This document shows positions 34,438-46,092 of a DNA stretch of 64,000 nt, in pieces. The notes under the pieces are model-generated. The model was not told the origin of the DNA. It was given only the letters and a program-made list of their open reading frames with translations, and did no database searches. This stretch comes from Catenaria anguillulae PL171 (taxonomy: Eukaryota > Blastocladiomycota > Blastocladiomycetes > Blastocladiales > Catenariaceae). The stretch's first letter is position 1; each line of letters begins with the position of its first letter. Made by a program: the position numbers and the translations under genes. The stretch lies in the NCBI GenBank assembly GCA_002102555.1, contig MCFL01000055.1, positions 101,823-165,822 of the forward strand. The letters run 5' to 3'.

Positions 34438-34444
34438 TATAAAA
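34438..34444 (+). promoter_or_regulatory. TATA box upstream of the PAH-like gene
   Basis: TATAAAA in the context GGGTATAAAAGG lies 87-93 bp before the ATG at 34531, a normal distance for a fungal TATA promoter. An eleven-base C-run follows at about 34,465. Confidence 0.55.
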
Positions 34445-34530
34445 GGCGGTCAAGGACCCGCCCCCGCCCCCCCCCCCACTTTTATCTCATCGTACGTATG
34501 TCTAATGTATCCATATCACACTGATCGATC

Positions 34531-36709
34531 ATGGATCCGACTCCAAGTAACAGTAACAGAAACAGTAACAGTAACAGTGGCAACTGGCAGGCCATCATCA
34601 TGTCTCAGCTGCAGCACTTGCAGCAACGCAACACTCACTTACCTTGCAGTCCATCCGAAGATCCCACGTCGTCGTCGTCGTTGTCGTCGCCCCGCCTGTC
34701 GCAGACTCAGTCCCAGGCCCAGACCCTGGGCCAGTACCAGTCGGCGGGCAGCGTTGTGGGCGGCCCGCTTGAGTCGATTCCAGAGTCTGCGTCGGAATCC
34801 GATAACGAACAGCAAGAACAGCAAGATGATCTCGCACTCAGTTTCAGTTTGGCCCAAGCCGTCGAGTCCACCTCACTCTCCTCCGAGTCGTCTTCCCTCA
34901 TCAGCACGCCCACAACATCCAATACCTCCACTTCGTCGGCCGGCACGGCCACTCCCAACCCGCCGCGCTCGCGTCTCCGCTCCATTGACGTGCCCGCCAT
35001 CTCTCTGCCTACGTCGGCCGATGTCCTCACCTCGCTCCCGGACCCGCGCCCGCTCCACGTGGCCGCCATGCGCTCCTCGCCTGGTACCCAAGCGCACGAC
35101 CTGCTCGCCACCATGGAATCCGTGCTCGACCCGGGAACGCCTCGCAACGTCTTCAACGACCTGCTGCGTGCCGACCGCGCCTCCATCCCCGACTCGATGT
35201 GGGTTCCCAAAATTGCGCTCATGTTTGCCGACGCGCCGTGGCTTGTCGAAGCATTTCTCATGGTTGTTGGGTGGATTGGACCCGACCCGCTCATGATGAG
35301 CCATGTCGCACCTTCGTCGCCACCCATGCCCGTACCGCTTGGATCCATTGATGCGTCGGTGCCCACGGCCGTGTTTCACGCACGCATGCCGTCGCCAAAC
35401 TACCATGCCGCGCTCATGGGAAGCGGGCCACGGGCCGTCTCACCGCCGGGAACGGCAAAGGGCTGGTTCATTGATCATCCAAGGTCGCCAATGCACGCCT
35501 TGTCTCACCCAACTTCGTCAGCATCGCCATCCTCGTCGGTATCGGATCAAGAGCAGCTGCAGCAGACATCGCAAACGCCGCCGCTTCCCGTCTTTCACGT
35601 CTCACCAGCCGCCGCAGGTGGTCGATTGACCGATGACGGGTTTGCCAACTTTCACATTCCAACCATCTTGCATTCGCCCGTCGCGTCACCTCGCGAGTCG
35701 CCCTCACAGTCACCCGACTTGTCGGCCACCGCGCCATCACCACTCGGACTGGGCGTCCATGTCGGCAGCGGGAGATTGATCCAATTCGGTTCCCTTGGCG
35801 CCATCCTTGCTTCAAGTGAAACCAATCGTTGATCGGTCGCGGTCGCCTTTGGCCAATCGTGGACCGAGACCGAGGCGGGCGATATCACAGAAACGGAACA
35901 GCAGCGGGTACCAGTTGAGACATTGGGGCGGATCACAGCAGCAAGTCGACCTTCTGCTTCAACCACTCCCAACGCTCAGGGCCAGCAGGAACAGCAAGAA
36001 GTCGACGATCAAGATGACGACCCGCTCGGTTGGATCGATGAAACCTCATCTTCCTCGTCTTCCTCCGCCGCCGCCCCTCAACCTGTCTCCTCGACTACAG
36101 CCGCAACTTGTGCTCTGACTCCGTCCAAGCTGATTGAAACCTATGCACAACTCGACAAGTCGCGCGCGCACCTCTGCATCTGCCTCCCTGCGGCAAACTG
36201 CCCTCTGGCAATCCCGCTATGCTGCCGCTCCCGCAACGCGTCCACCAGCAGCAGCAAATGCATCACGCTGCCGCTCATCATCACATTCACCACGCACATT
36301 CCCACGGTGCACACACGTCGCACGCGCACGGCCACGGCCACGGCCACGCGCATGTGCATGTGCATGGCCACGGGCACCGCGACCACCACGGCGGGTTTCT
36401 GCATCCAAGCATTGCATTCGGCATCCACCACGGCGCCCGACATGCTGTCGCGCCTCACTCGCAAGAGACGCCCATGTCGCTTCACGGTTCCATGGGCATC
36501 CCGACCATGTGCAGATGCCTGGGCCACAACGTGAGGATGTGCATCCGCGGTCGAGTCCGCGTTTGATTTCTGAAGCGGAGGTCAACGCGGCCGTTAGCGA
36601 TGACAAGGATGACCAGCAAGAACATATTCGGGCGGCCAGAGACCGCGGGCATGATTCGTATGCGCTGCAAAAGGCCTTGTCGGAGCGCCGGCTGGGCATG
36701 GACATTTGA
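34531..36709 (+). CDS. PAH-like domain protein with a His-rich tail, unknown function
   Basis: Exons 34531-35815 and 35891-36709 are joined across a 75-nt intron (GTGAAA donor, TATCACAG acceptor). Read through, the intron contains an in-frame TGA that would end the protein falsely at 35832. The N-terminus is Ser/Gln-rich. Residues about 190-250 (HDLLATMESVLD, NVFNDLLRA, PKIALMFADAPWLVEAFLMV) resemble the paired amphipathic helix of SIN3, but this is a weak, pattern-level match. A His/Gly/Ala-rich tract follows (about 36,250-36,430), and then a charged end (SEAEVNAAVSDDKDDQQEHI) finishes at MDI. The last part crosses three frames. Two added bases give 2,106 nt, exactly 702 codons, so two bases are probably missing. 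Confidence 0.6.
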
Positions 36710-37198
36710 TGCACATGGATTCCTTCTCTTTTTGTCCAATTTCAGTGTTTCCGCCATATTGACATGGGTATCACTCTGACCTTGTCGAGTCGTATTTCTT
36801 GTTTGCCTGCTTTTCGCTATCCCATCTCTATCCTCGGCTTCATTGTACGTGACAAATTTCCCACAGTATCCTGTTATCGCAGAAACATGATCAAATTGAA
36901 AATGGGTAAGTCGTGCGATCGGCGTGCCTCTTCGTCGACGGGTGAACGTCGATCCTTCTGCCAGCCCGTGTCCATCCCATCCCGTGTGCACAACACAAAA
37001 TCAAAATGCACGGCCGGCGCAGACGTGGATTGTAAAAGTGTCGAATGAGTGCCATGCAAGTCGATTAGCAGTCCAAGCATCGCTTCGCTTTGCACTGCAT
37101 TCCCTTGTCCCATCCATCGATCCATCGATTCATCTCCTTTGACTCCCACTTTGATTCTCATTCTCAATTGCTGTTCTTGTGGGCTTCAACCATCCAAG

Positions 37199-39986
37199 AT
37201 GGTAAACACCACGCCCTCGATCCACTCGCTCGTCTCGACGGCCCTGCCCTCCATCCCGGAACCCGTCATTGACTGGGTCATCGGCACCGTCCAGGACCCG
37301 GAAGCCCCCGCCCACTTTGCATCTGGGGCTGCTGCCCTCAACAACGCCGAGGCTACAGCGGCCGATACAAAAGAATCGGCCCGCCGCTTGTTCGACTTTG
37401 TGTCGCCCGTGCTCCTTGACCAAGCCACACTTGCTGCGGCCATCATTGATCCGTCGTCGTCGCAATTGGATGGCGACGACCATGCCACAACCACCAAAGT
37501 GGCGGCTGTCAAGCCGCCCTCGGTCCAGGCCATTCACGACCTGTGCGCCAAGCTTGTCGCGCACCTGGGCCAAGCCGACACCTCGGGCGCTGCCAACGAC
37601 GACGGCGATGTGGACGAAATCTCTGGCGCCCGACGCCTTGCCGGTGGGCCCATCCACATGTCTGCCGTGATGGACGGCGGATCCGGATCGTTCATGGTGG
37701 GCGGAGCGGCAGACATTACGCATGCCGGCACGCGCCGCGTGGCCACACGTGTGGACGCGGCAAAGCTTGAAAAGGCCGAGTTGAAGCTCAAGGCCAAGAT
37801 GGAGAAGCGCAACACGGACATTGAGGTGTCGTTCAAGGCCATTGACAAGAAGCAGCAGGGCGCCGCCGCGTCGCAATTGTCGGATGCGCAGATTCGGGAG
37901 ATTTTGGCGGCCAGGGGAAAGTCCAACGACATTCACTTGACCAATTTCGACATCTCAAACACCGGGTTGCGCATCTTGACCAGTTCAAACTTGTCGCTCG
38001 TGTATGGCCGCAGGTATGGTTTGGTGGGTCGCAACGGGTACGCTTCTTTTCCTATGCCGAGTTTTTTTTCTCTTTCCTACTCTGCACCTCGTCCCATGGT
38101 TAACGAAAACTGTGTCGCAATATGACAATGACAGTATCGGAAAATCGACGCTTTTGCGTGCCATTGCTGCCCGCGAAATCCCCGGCATGGAAAAGTACAA
38201 GCACGTGTCGATTGGTTACGTCGAGCAAGAACTCACCTGGGACCAAATGACGGTGCTGGAATCGGTGGTTGCCGCCGACGTGTACCGTGCCTACTTGCTG
38301 CGCCAAGAACAAGAGCTCAATGCCCAACTGCAATCGCTCGAGCACGCCGACGATGCAGATGCGTCAGGTCCCAACTCGGCAAAGCAGATTGAGGCCAGGC
38401 TCAAGCAGGTGTATGCCAAGATGGACGAGATTGATGCGCATGCGGCAGAAGCAAGGGCGGGTATCATTCTCAGCGGTTTGGGATTTTCGGCCGAGGCACA
38501 GACACAGCAGGTCAAGTCGTTTTCTGGAGGTTGGAGGATGCGTGTTGCCCTTGCTCGGGCATTGTTTACGCGGCCAGACTTGTTGTTGCTCGATGAACCT
38601 ACTGTACGTCGCTTCTTCTTTTTCTTTTCCGTCCTTTGTGTTGCATCCTGAACCGCTCACTCTCTTGAATCTCTTGACTTGTCACCACAGAATCACTTGG
38701 ACATTCCCGCGGTCGTGTGGCTTTCAAACTACCTCTCAAAGTGGCCATCGACCTTGCTGGTTGTCTCGCACGATCGCGAGTTCCTCGATACGGTGGTAAC
38801 GGACATTATGCACCAGCATGACGAGCGGCTCGACGTGTACAAGGGCAACTTTTCCGTGTTTGAAAAGACATCGGACGAGCGGCGCAAGCAGGCGCAGCGC
38901 GAGTACGAGGCTCAGATGCAGCATCGTGCGCATTTGCAGGCGTTTGTGGACCGCTGGAGGTACAATGCCAAGCGCGCAAGTCAGGCGCAGGCCAGGATGA
39001 AGATTTTGGAAAAATTGCCCGAGTTGGAGGTGCCCACGGGTACGTCCTCACCTTTTTTTCGATGACCGAGTCGTGTTGATTTCTTGTTACTGACGTGTGT
39101 TTGCGCGTGGTGTGTGCAACAGAGGAAATTTCCGTCACGTTCCAGTTCCCTGCACCCGAAAAGATCTCGCCGCCCATTTTGCAAATGAACGAAGTGGATT
39201 TCGGCTACTCGCCCGACAAGCTCATTGTGCGCAACGTCAACTTGGACGTGCAGCTCACGTCGCGTGTGGCCGTTGTAGGTCCGAACGGAGCGTACGTTTG
39301 ATTTTCTTTGCTTTCCTTGACTGAGTGCGCCGCTTTTGCTGATGGACTCGACAAACTTTGTCTCAACTTCAACAGAGGTAAATCCACCGTGCTCAAGCTC
39401 CTCACGGGTGGCCTTGACCCGCTCAAGGGCCACGTGTTCCGCCACGGCCGCCTCAAATTTGCCTTCTTCTCGCAGCACCACGTGACGCGCTCGAGGACCT
39501 CAACCTAACACCCGTGCAGTTTTTGGCAAAGAACTTCCCGGGCACCCCGAGGAGGAGTACCGCCGCCAACTGGGTTGCTTTGGCATCTCGGGCCGTGTGG
39601 GTTTGCAGCCCATGGGTACGCTTTCGGGAGGTCAAAAATCTCGTGTGGTGTTTGCGAGTTTGGCGTTGCAGCGGCCCGCCATTTTGGTGCTCGACGAACC
39701 GGTATGTTTCTGTCTCTCTTGTGCATCTCTCCTTTTATTTCCCTCGTTGCGAGGTACTAACGTCGCTTGTTTGTTCCCATAGACCAATCACTTGGATTAC
39801 ATGTCGGTCGACAGTCTTGCCGAAGCACTGCGCAACTTTGGTGGTGGTGTGCTCATTGTGTCGCACGACCAGCGCTTCATCGACATGTGCTGCAACGAGA
39901 TTTGGGTGTGCGACCAGGGCAAGCTCGTCAAGTTTGCCGGTGATTCGATTGCCGATTACCGTGCAACGCTCGACATTCCCGAATAA
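37199..39986 (+). CDS. GCN20: ABCF ATPase GCN20/ABCF3-like
   Basis: Six exons: 37199-38037, 38135-38603, 38691-39039, 39123-39291, 39376-39701 and 39783-39986. All introns are 81-97 nt with GTACG/GTATG donors. Two ABC cassettes are present without membrane segments: Walker A GRNGIGKSTL (split by intron 1) and PNGAGKSTV (split by intron 4), signatures SFSGGWRMR and TLSGGQKSR, Walker B LLLLDEPTNHLD and LVLDEPTNHLD. Introns 2 and 5 fall at or just before the DEPTNHLD block, marking an internal duplication. The roughly 310-residue N-terminal extension is the GCN20/ABCF3 type, which binds GCN1 and helps activate GCN2 in amino-acid starvation. One base appears missing near 39,484 and one at 39,540-39,542. 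The corrected total is 2,358 nt, exactly 786 codons. Confidence 0.95.
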
Positions 39987-40072
39987 GTGTGTCGCACATG
40001 TACAAGTGCCTATGCGTGTGTATGAATACTTTTTTCATGATAATTATATAAAATTGGTGGCAGGTTGAAACT

Positions 40073-41030
40073 TCAATGACCGGCACCATTCTCCGCGACT
40101 GCCTCGGCAATCACCCTTGCCGGCTCGCCCAACACGCCTTGTCTCGCGGCATCGGCATGGACAAACATCTTTTTCTGCTTGCCAGACAAGACCTTGCCCG
40201 TGCGTGCATCCACCACTTGATACGCATGCCACGAGCCGAAAATGACATGCTTTGGCTTGACTTGATCCAAAGGGGCAATGGTGAGCTTGCGCTGGCCAGT
40301 GATGGTGAGCGATTCAAAGGCGAGCGGGTGGCGCGGGTCGCCAGAGGCTGTGGTCCAGTCTGCAGCATCAATGGCCGGGTCGCGGGTTTCCGTGGGTGAG
40401 GTGGACGGAGGAAGCACGGATGCGGGCACGGGCAAGGCGTAAATGCGGGTGATGTACGAGGAGAGACACCAGTGGATGAGCGAGGTGGAGACGGCAGAGA
40501 ATCCAATAGCTAAAGATTCCGATTTGGGATTGGGGTGGTGCGTGGTTAGTGCGAGCCCGACACTTTGGAGAGAGCATGAATTGAAGGAACAAGTTACCAG
40601 TGCCCATCATGAGCGTCTTGACGCTATCGGAAATGACGTCTGAGACGTCAATGTAAAAAACGAGGGGTGCCATGGCGAGCGTGGCCCCGAGCGAAGAGAT
40701 GGAAAAGAGCTTCATGAGGCGAACGGTGCGTGCGAGCGGGCCTTCGTAGACTTGGACCAGTTGCGACGAGGGTGGGATCGGGTACAACTTTGGCAAGGGC
40801 TGCTGTTGTTGCTCTTGTCCCGAGCTGATGTCGTTACGAGGGCGGGTCGTAGACAGCCAGCGAGTGTGCACTTGAGTTTGCACCAAGGAGGGCATGCGCA
40901 GCAAATGGGATGTGACCTTGGGTGCAGGGTGGACGGTGGCCGACATTGGGCACCACACAGACATGATCCGGCCCGAAGTGGGAAGGCGGGCGGCAATTGG
41001 ACTGCGGAGCATCATCATCGTCATGGGCAT
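40073..41030 (-). CDS. TMEM70-like mitochondrial inner-membrane protein
   Basis: Exons 40598-41030 and 40073-40509 are joined across an 88-nt intron (G|GTAACT to CTTTAG), giving 289 residues. The N-terminus is Met/Arg/Ser-rich and presequence-like. The core VYEGPLARTVRLMKLFSISS, followed by two hydrophobic segments (SLGATLAMAPLVFYI and AIGFSAVSTSLIHWCLSSYI), has the layout of the TMEM70 family, which in animals helps assemble the ATP synthase c-ring. A soluble tail follows (HVIFGSWHAYQVVDARTGKV). The stop is only 86 bp from the GCN20 stop, so the two genes converge closely. The family call rests on motif memory; other TMEM70/186/223-like proteins are possible. Confidence 0.7.
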
Positions 41031-41622
41031 TGTTTTGTTTCCGTATCCGTTTGATTTCAGGGATTGAGCATTCCATCCCTAGGAAACTGAGGGGCAGAAG
41101 TCGGAACACTCCATACTGGTGAGGACCGCGACGGTGTTGGAGTTGGAGCTGGAGCTGGGGTCATCGGCGGATCGACGGACTACCTGCTGAAGCTTCCAGA
41201 GCACTTCTAGAGCTCAGATCGGAACTGATTCGAAAGTTCATGACATCACGCTTACAGTACGGACAGCGTCGGCAGAAATCATGTGTTCCTGCGCCACTCA
41301 GCTCAGTATCATTCTACATGGTCCGACCATGGCCACGAGCCAAGCACGATAAGGCAGGGCTTGCGTGGGAATGGGGGAAACGACACGTTGCTCTGATCAC
41401 CACGAAGAGTCATCTCATTCGTGCGTCGCCGGCCGTCGGCAAGTTGACGCCCGGTACCCGCCGTCAGCTTCCGTATTCCATATTTACAGAGTGTGAGTGC
41501 TGAATTCTTAATAGTTTGACGTCGGCCACCGATCAATGAAAAGCGAGCCAGTCCCCCGTCTCCCTGACTCTGTTGGAATCTATCCATCCCATCGCTCACC
41601 TCATCATCGTGCCCATGCAACC

Positions 41623-43125
41623 ATGTCTTCCAACACCAACAACAACACCAATCAAGCGCCCGCAGGCGCCTCTGCCGCCGCCGTCGCCGAGGCCGTGACC
41701 GAGCACATTCTGTCGCGCAAAAACTCTGGCACGCAAATCAACACGCTGCCCTATGTCCCGACGGGCCAAAATGACGAGACGCAGGCGCGGATGATGCAGG
41801 CAATGTTCTCGCCCACGTCAGTGGTGGCGGCCAAGCCGACAACTGCAACAACCACAGCGGCGGCGGCCGCCTCGCACCGCCAATGGCACCGCTTTGACCA
41901 GTCGCAAATCAAGGTCTTGCTGCTCGAGTCGGTGTCGCCAGTCGCCATCCAAACCCTCGAGGCGGCCGGCTACCAGGTCGAATCGGTCAAGGGGGCTCTC
42001 TCGGAAGCCGAGCTCGTGGAGCGCATCCAGGACGTGCACGTGCTGGGCATCCGGTCAAAGACCAAGGTCACGGCCACTGTGCTCGCGGCTGCGCGCCGCT
42101 TGCTCGTCATTGGGTGCTTCTGCATTGGCACCAACCAGGTCGATTTGGCCGCCGCCAGCAAACGTGGTGTGGCCGTCTTCAACTCGCCCTATGCAAACTC
42201 GCGGTCCGTTGCCGAAATGACACTCGCAAACATCATCAACCTTTCGCGCCAGCTGGGCGACCGTAACAATGAGATGCACAAGGGCGAATGGAACAAGGTG
42301 TCCAAGGGCTGCTACGAGGTGCGCGGCAAGACGCTGGGCATCATTGGTTATGGCCACATTGGGTCCCAACTCAGTGTGCTTGCCGAAGCACTCGGCATTC
42401 GTGTCGTGTACCACGACGTGATTCAAATCATGCCGCTCGGGTCCGCACGCCAGCTCCGCTCGCTCGACGAGGTGCTCGGGTGTGCCGATTTCGTGACCTT
42501 GCACGTGCCCGAGACGCCCGACACCAAGCTCATGATGGGCGTCAAGGAGCTCGCAAAAATGAAAAAGGGCAGCTACCTCATCAACGCCTCGCGTGGTACC
42601 GTGGTCGATATCGACGCACTTGCCGGCGCATTGCGCGCGGGCCACCTTGCCGGATGTGCTGTGGATGTGTACCCGTGGGAGCCCGCAACCAACGGCCCGC
42701 TGTTTGAATCGCCGCTCGTTGGGTGTCCAAACACGCTCTTGTCGCCACATATTGGCGGGTCGACCGAGGAAGCACAGCGCGCCATTGGCCTTGAGGTGTC
42801 GCGGGCACTTGTGTCGTGGGTGGCCGAGGGCGTGTCGTTTGGCAGCGTCAACTTGCCCGGCCTGGCCCTCAAGCCGCTCGTGCCCAACCCAATGACGATT
42901 CGCGTCACCAACATTCATCGCAACGTCCCCGGTGTGTTGCGCAAAATCAACTTGTTGCTTGCCGAGTTCAACATTGAGCGGCAGTCGTCCGATTCCAACG
43001 GCGAGGTGGCCTATTTGGTTGCTGACGTGACGCTGGATCAAGGCAAGTTGGAGGATCAGTTGAGGACCGTTCATGAGGGGATTAGCAAGTTGGAGGAGAA
43101 CATTATGGTCCGCGTCTTTTATTGA
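41623..43125 (+). CDS. SER33: D-3-phosphoglycerate dehydrogenase (serine biosynthesis)
   Basis: The 500-residue protein from MSSNTNNNTN catalyses the NAD-dependent first step of serine synthesis. The frame is open upstream to 41536, but that part is atypical. Motifs are FCIGTNQVDLAAAS, the substrate-binding NSPYANSRSVAEM, the Rossmann loop LGIIGYGHIGSQ (about residues 239-249), the LHVPETPDTKLM helix, NASRGTVVDIDAL, and the catalytic-His block LLSPHIGGSTEEAQ (His376). A C-terminal ACT domain (RVTNIHRNVPGVLRKIN, VAYLVADVT) is the usual serine-feedback site. An Ala/Thr-rich N-terminal extension of about 85 residues resembles yeast Ser3/Ser33. The frame is intronless and intact. Confidence 0.96.
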   Translation: MSSNTNNNTNQAPAGASAAAVAEAVTEHILSRKNSGTQINTLPYVPTGQNDETQARMMQAMFSPTSVVAAKPTTATTTAAAAASHRQWHRFDQSQIKVLLLESVSPVAIQTLEAAGYQVESVKGALSEAELVERIQDVHVLGIRSKTKVTATVLAAARRLLVIGCFCIGTNQVDLAAASKRGVAVFNSPYANSRSVAEMTLANIINLSRQLGDRNNEMHKGEWNKVSKGCYEVRGKTLGIIGYGHIGSQLSVLAEALGIRVVYHDVIQIMPLGSARQLRSLDEVLGCADFVTLHVPETPDTKLMMGVKELAKMKKGSYLINASRGTVVDIDALAGALRAGHLAGCAVDVYPWEPATNGPLFESPLVGCPNTLLSPHIGGSTEEAQRAIGLEVSRALVSWVAEGVSFGSVNLPGLALKPLVPNPMTIRVTNIHRNVPGVLRKINLLLAEFNIERQSSDSNGEVAYLVADVTLDQGKLEDQLRTVHEGISKLEENIMVRVFY

Positions 43126-43245
43126 ATGTGATATATCTCGGTCCATGTGTGGGTGGATAATCATATGCTTCCTGGCCATTTATTACGAAATAAATATGTT
43201 TCATCGATACTTGCATCATGTTGTTTCCCTCCACACTGACAGCAA

Positions 43246-45798
43246 TCACTCATCTTGCTCTTGCTCCTGGTCTTCTTCCGTCTCCTCCTCGTCCATCTCC
43301 GCCTGCACCATTGCACGAGCGTGCGCCTCGGCCTCGACTTGAGCCTGTTTTGCGGCAAGCAAGGCCAGCAACTCTGGATCGCCTGCCTCTGCCTGTGCCG
43401 CGAGCATTTCGGCCACCTCCAACATCTTGAGCTCCAACTCCTCATCCTCGTCGGACGAATCAATGTCCATATCGTCGTCGTCGTCACTCTGTTGGTCGGG
43501 ATCAAAATCCGAATCGTCCTCCTCATCACTGTCTTGGTCGACGTCGACTTGTTCTTGAGCGGCACTCGTGAACCCGTTGCCGCCACCGGCACCAGCGCAA
43601 AGCACGCTGACCAAGGTCGGATCCACGTCCATGGCATCGCCCGTTGCCGTGTTTGTTGTTGAAGGAGTTGTCAACACGGCCTCCTCCTCAGGCACATTTT
43701 CCACGTCCACATCCATCTCGTGATCTTCTTCGGCAACCTCAACCACCACAGGCGCCGGCTTGACCTTGTTGTGATGATGCTTTTTCGCCACGCCAATCGC
43801 CACGTCAGGCACCGTCAACCGTTTCCGGCCCAGTCCTTTGGTGCCGGCTTTGAGCCTCGCCGCGTCACACTCATCCACCACCCGCTTGACTGTCTTGCGC
43901 GCCCAATTAAAGAACCTCGCGGGCATCTGTGCGCGCCTCACCGGGTCGAGCATCCAGCACAAGTGCGCGTGCGCAACGCCACACGTGGCCACCACCTCGT
44001 CCATGCGATCGGCAACCGGCGGCGGCGACAAGCCCGTGTCTGCCAGTGTCGAATCATCGTCCGGGTGCGTGAGTGTGTAAATGAGCGCAAAGCATGCCCT
44101 GATGAGCAAGTGTCGGTGGTGCAGTTGGGTCGCAAACTTGTCGTCCTCGTCCTCATTCTGGTTCCCGTCGTCGCCGTGTTGGTTGGTGGCGGCCGGACGC
44201 AGCGTGCGCGTGAGGGCAAGCACGGCGCGCTGGACGGCCTGGCGCGCATAGCTCATGGATCCTGTGGTGTCTGCAAGGTCGCGCAAGACGGCGGCCCAAG
44301 CAGCCATGAGCGAGGGCGAGTTGGCGGCAAGGTCGCGCGACGTGTACCAGGCGTGGTGGATGAGTCCCAGCAGAGAGTGCAAGAGGGTTGTGGTGATTGG
44401 TTCGGGATCTAATGTTATCAAAGTCGTTGAAGGTGAATTCCGCAGAGCAATGAGAACAAGGAAGAAAAAAAACTAACCAGAGAGGAATATGTGCGCCTTG
44501 CCAGGATTTTTGTTGACATGTGACTCAAACTTGGAAATGATAGATTGAATGCGTTCTGAAGCTTGAACAATGCGCTCGATCATGAGTTGTGGGGACGCAG
44601 TGCCCATGATTCCCTGGACCATACAATGACAATCAAGAATCAGGCGATGAGCTTGGTGTACATACGTGATGGAAAATCAAGAAAAACAAAATACCCGCTC
44701 CAACCATGCCATGGCACTGACGACCTCATCCTCAACGACAACCACTTTGACACGCGACTCGAAATGCACCATCCCTTCAACCTGCAAGGCCTTGATGACG
44801 CCCAAGTCGAACCACACGGAAGCGCCCTCGCCTCTCGCGGGCCACGCCGCACGTGCAATCATGTCGGTGACCTGATGCATGACATTGAGCGAGATTCGGT
44901 GTGCATAGCGCTCTTGGCGAGCAAGCAATGGGTCGTTTGGCTCAAAGCCCTCGTACACGTTCACGTCCGTGACAATGTGGTCGTCCGTGTAGATGTCGCA
45001 CAGGACAAGCGTGACTTGGCAGAGGAGTTTGGCGAGTGGGATCGAGAGCGGGACAAGGACAGAGTCGGTAGGGTCGAGCAGGTCGAGGCAAGTGGCAATG
45101 ATGGCACAGGCAATCAAGAAGATATTGCGAGGAAGCAAGTTATTGTTGTCGGCGTCAGCGTCCACGTCGAGTGCAGGGTCAACAAAGCGCATGAGCGCAT
45201 CCACATCGTCAAAGGGGGCAATGAGGGCACCAGGAGCGGTGAGCATGGGTCCAGCCTGAGATTCGCAAGCCTCGTGACCGTTCTGGGTCAAGCAAAGCAG
45301 CCTGTGTGCGAGAGAGAGATGTTTGAGGATGAGTGAATGGTAGTAGGCGAGTCGCGCGCCGGATTCGACGCGGATGCTGAGTTGGCTGGTCGTATTGGGT
45401 GGTGGTAGGTGTTGTGGGGAAGGCGACCGAGACCGAGACCGAGAGTGTGACTGTGACAACGAGGGCGATACGGGCGCAGGTGAAGACGACGAAGAGCGGC
45501 GCAATCGTTTGGCGGCGGGAGGGAGGGCTCCATCGTCCAGGGGTTGATGCTGCTCTGGTTGATGATTATGGTCTGGTAGTGATGGTGGTAGTGGTAGTGG
45601 TAGTGGTAGTGGTAATGTGGACACGGGCGGTACGGGTGATGTCGATGTTGAACGAGGACTGGCGGGTGACTGGTTGGTCGATGCCGACGATGACCGCTTT
45701 CTGCTTTTCGTGGTAGTGGTGGTGGTGGCGGTGTCGCTGGTGGCCGAGTGAGGCGGCGTCGGGGACGGGGGCGCTTGCAGACTCGGTGGCGATGACAT
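43246..45798 (-). CDS. Hypothetical helical protein with acidic C-terminus, probably nuclear
   Basis: Exons 44695-45798, 44478-44613 and 43246-44408 join in phase across 81-nt and 69-nt introns to 2,403 nt (800 residues). Residues 1 to about 145 are Ser/Pro/Thr-rich with a KRLRR basic motif. A long helical region follows (LAYYHSLILKHLSLAHRLL, IFLIACAIIATCLDLL, LIERIVQ-like exon 2, LLHSLLGLIHHAWYTSRD). The last 200 residues are acidic (DSDEEDDSDF, DDDDDMDIDSSDEDEE) and end in Glu/Gln. The fold looks like an all-helical scaffold, but I do not recognise the family. The gene converges with SER33 (120 bp apart) and is divergent from the TFIIIC gene. Confidence 0.72.
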
Positions 45799-46092
45799 TT
45801 TATAGCTTGGAATTGGATTGCTGATGGTTTCATGCCACTGTTTACTGTTTTGTGATGGATGGACCGAGAATTCGAATTCATATGAGTAAGTGATAATGCA
45901 TTAATTGTAAGGCAAGTTAGTGTATCAGTGACTCACTTGCAAAAAAACTGTGAATCGGAGGGCCACTGATTTTTTTTAATTCATAATGTATTCCAATGAT
46001 CACAGTTTAACATGATTCCTTACTAAGCTTGAAATATATTAATACATGAATTTACACATAGGAAATGTAATCGCATCAACATAAGACAGAAA

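Noticed and set aside
35816-35890. TGA ending the PAH-like protein at 35832
   Set aside because: The TGA lies in a 75-nt segment with donor and acceptor that keeps phase when removed, and coding character continues after it.
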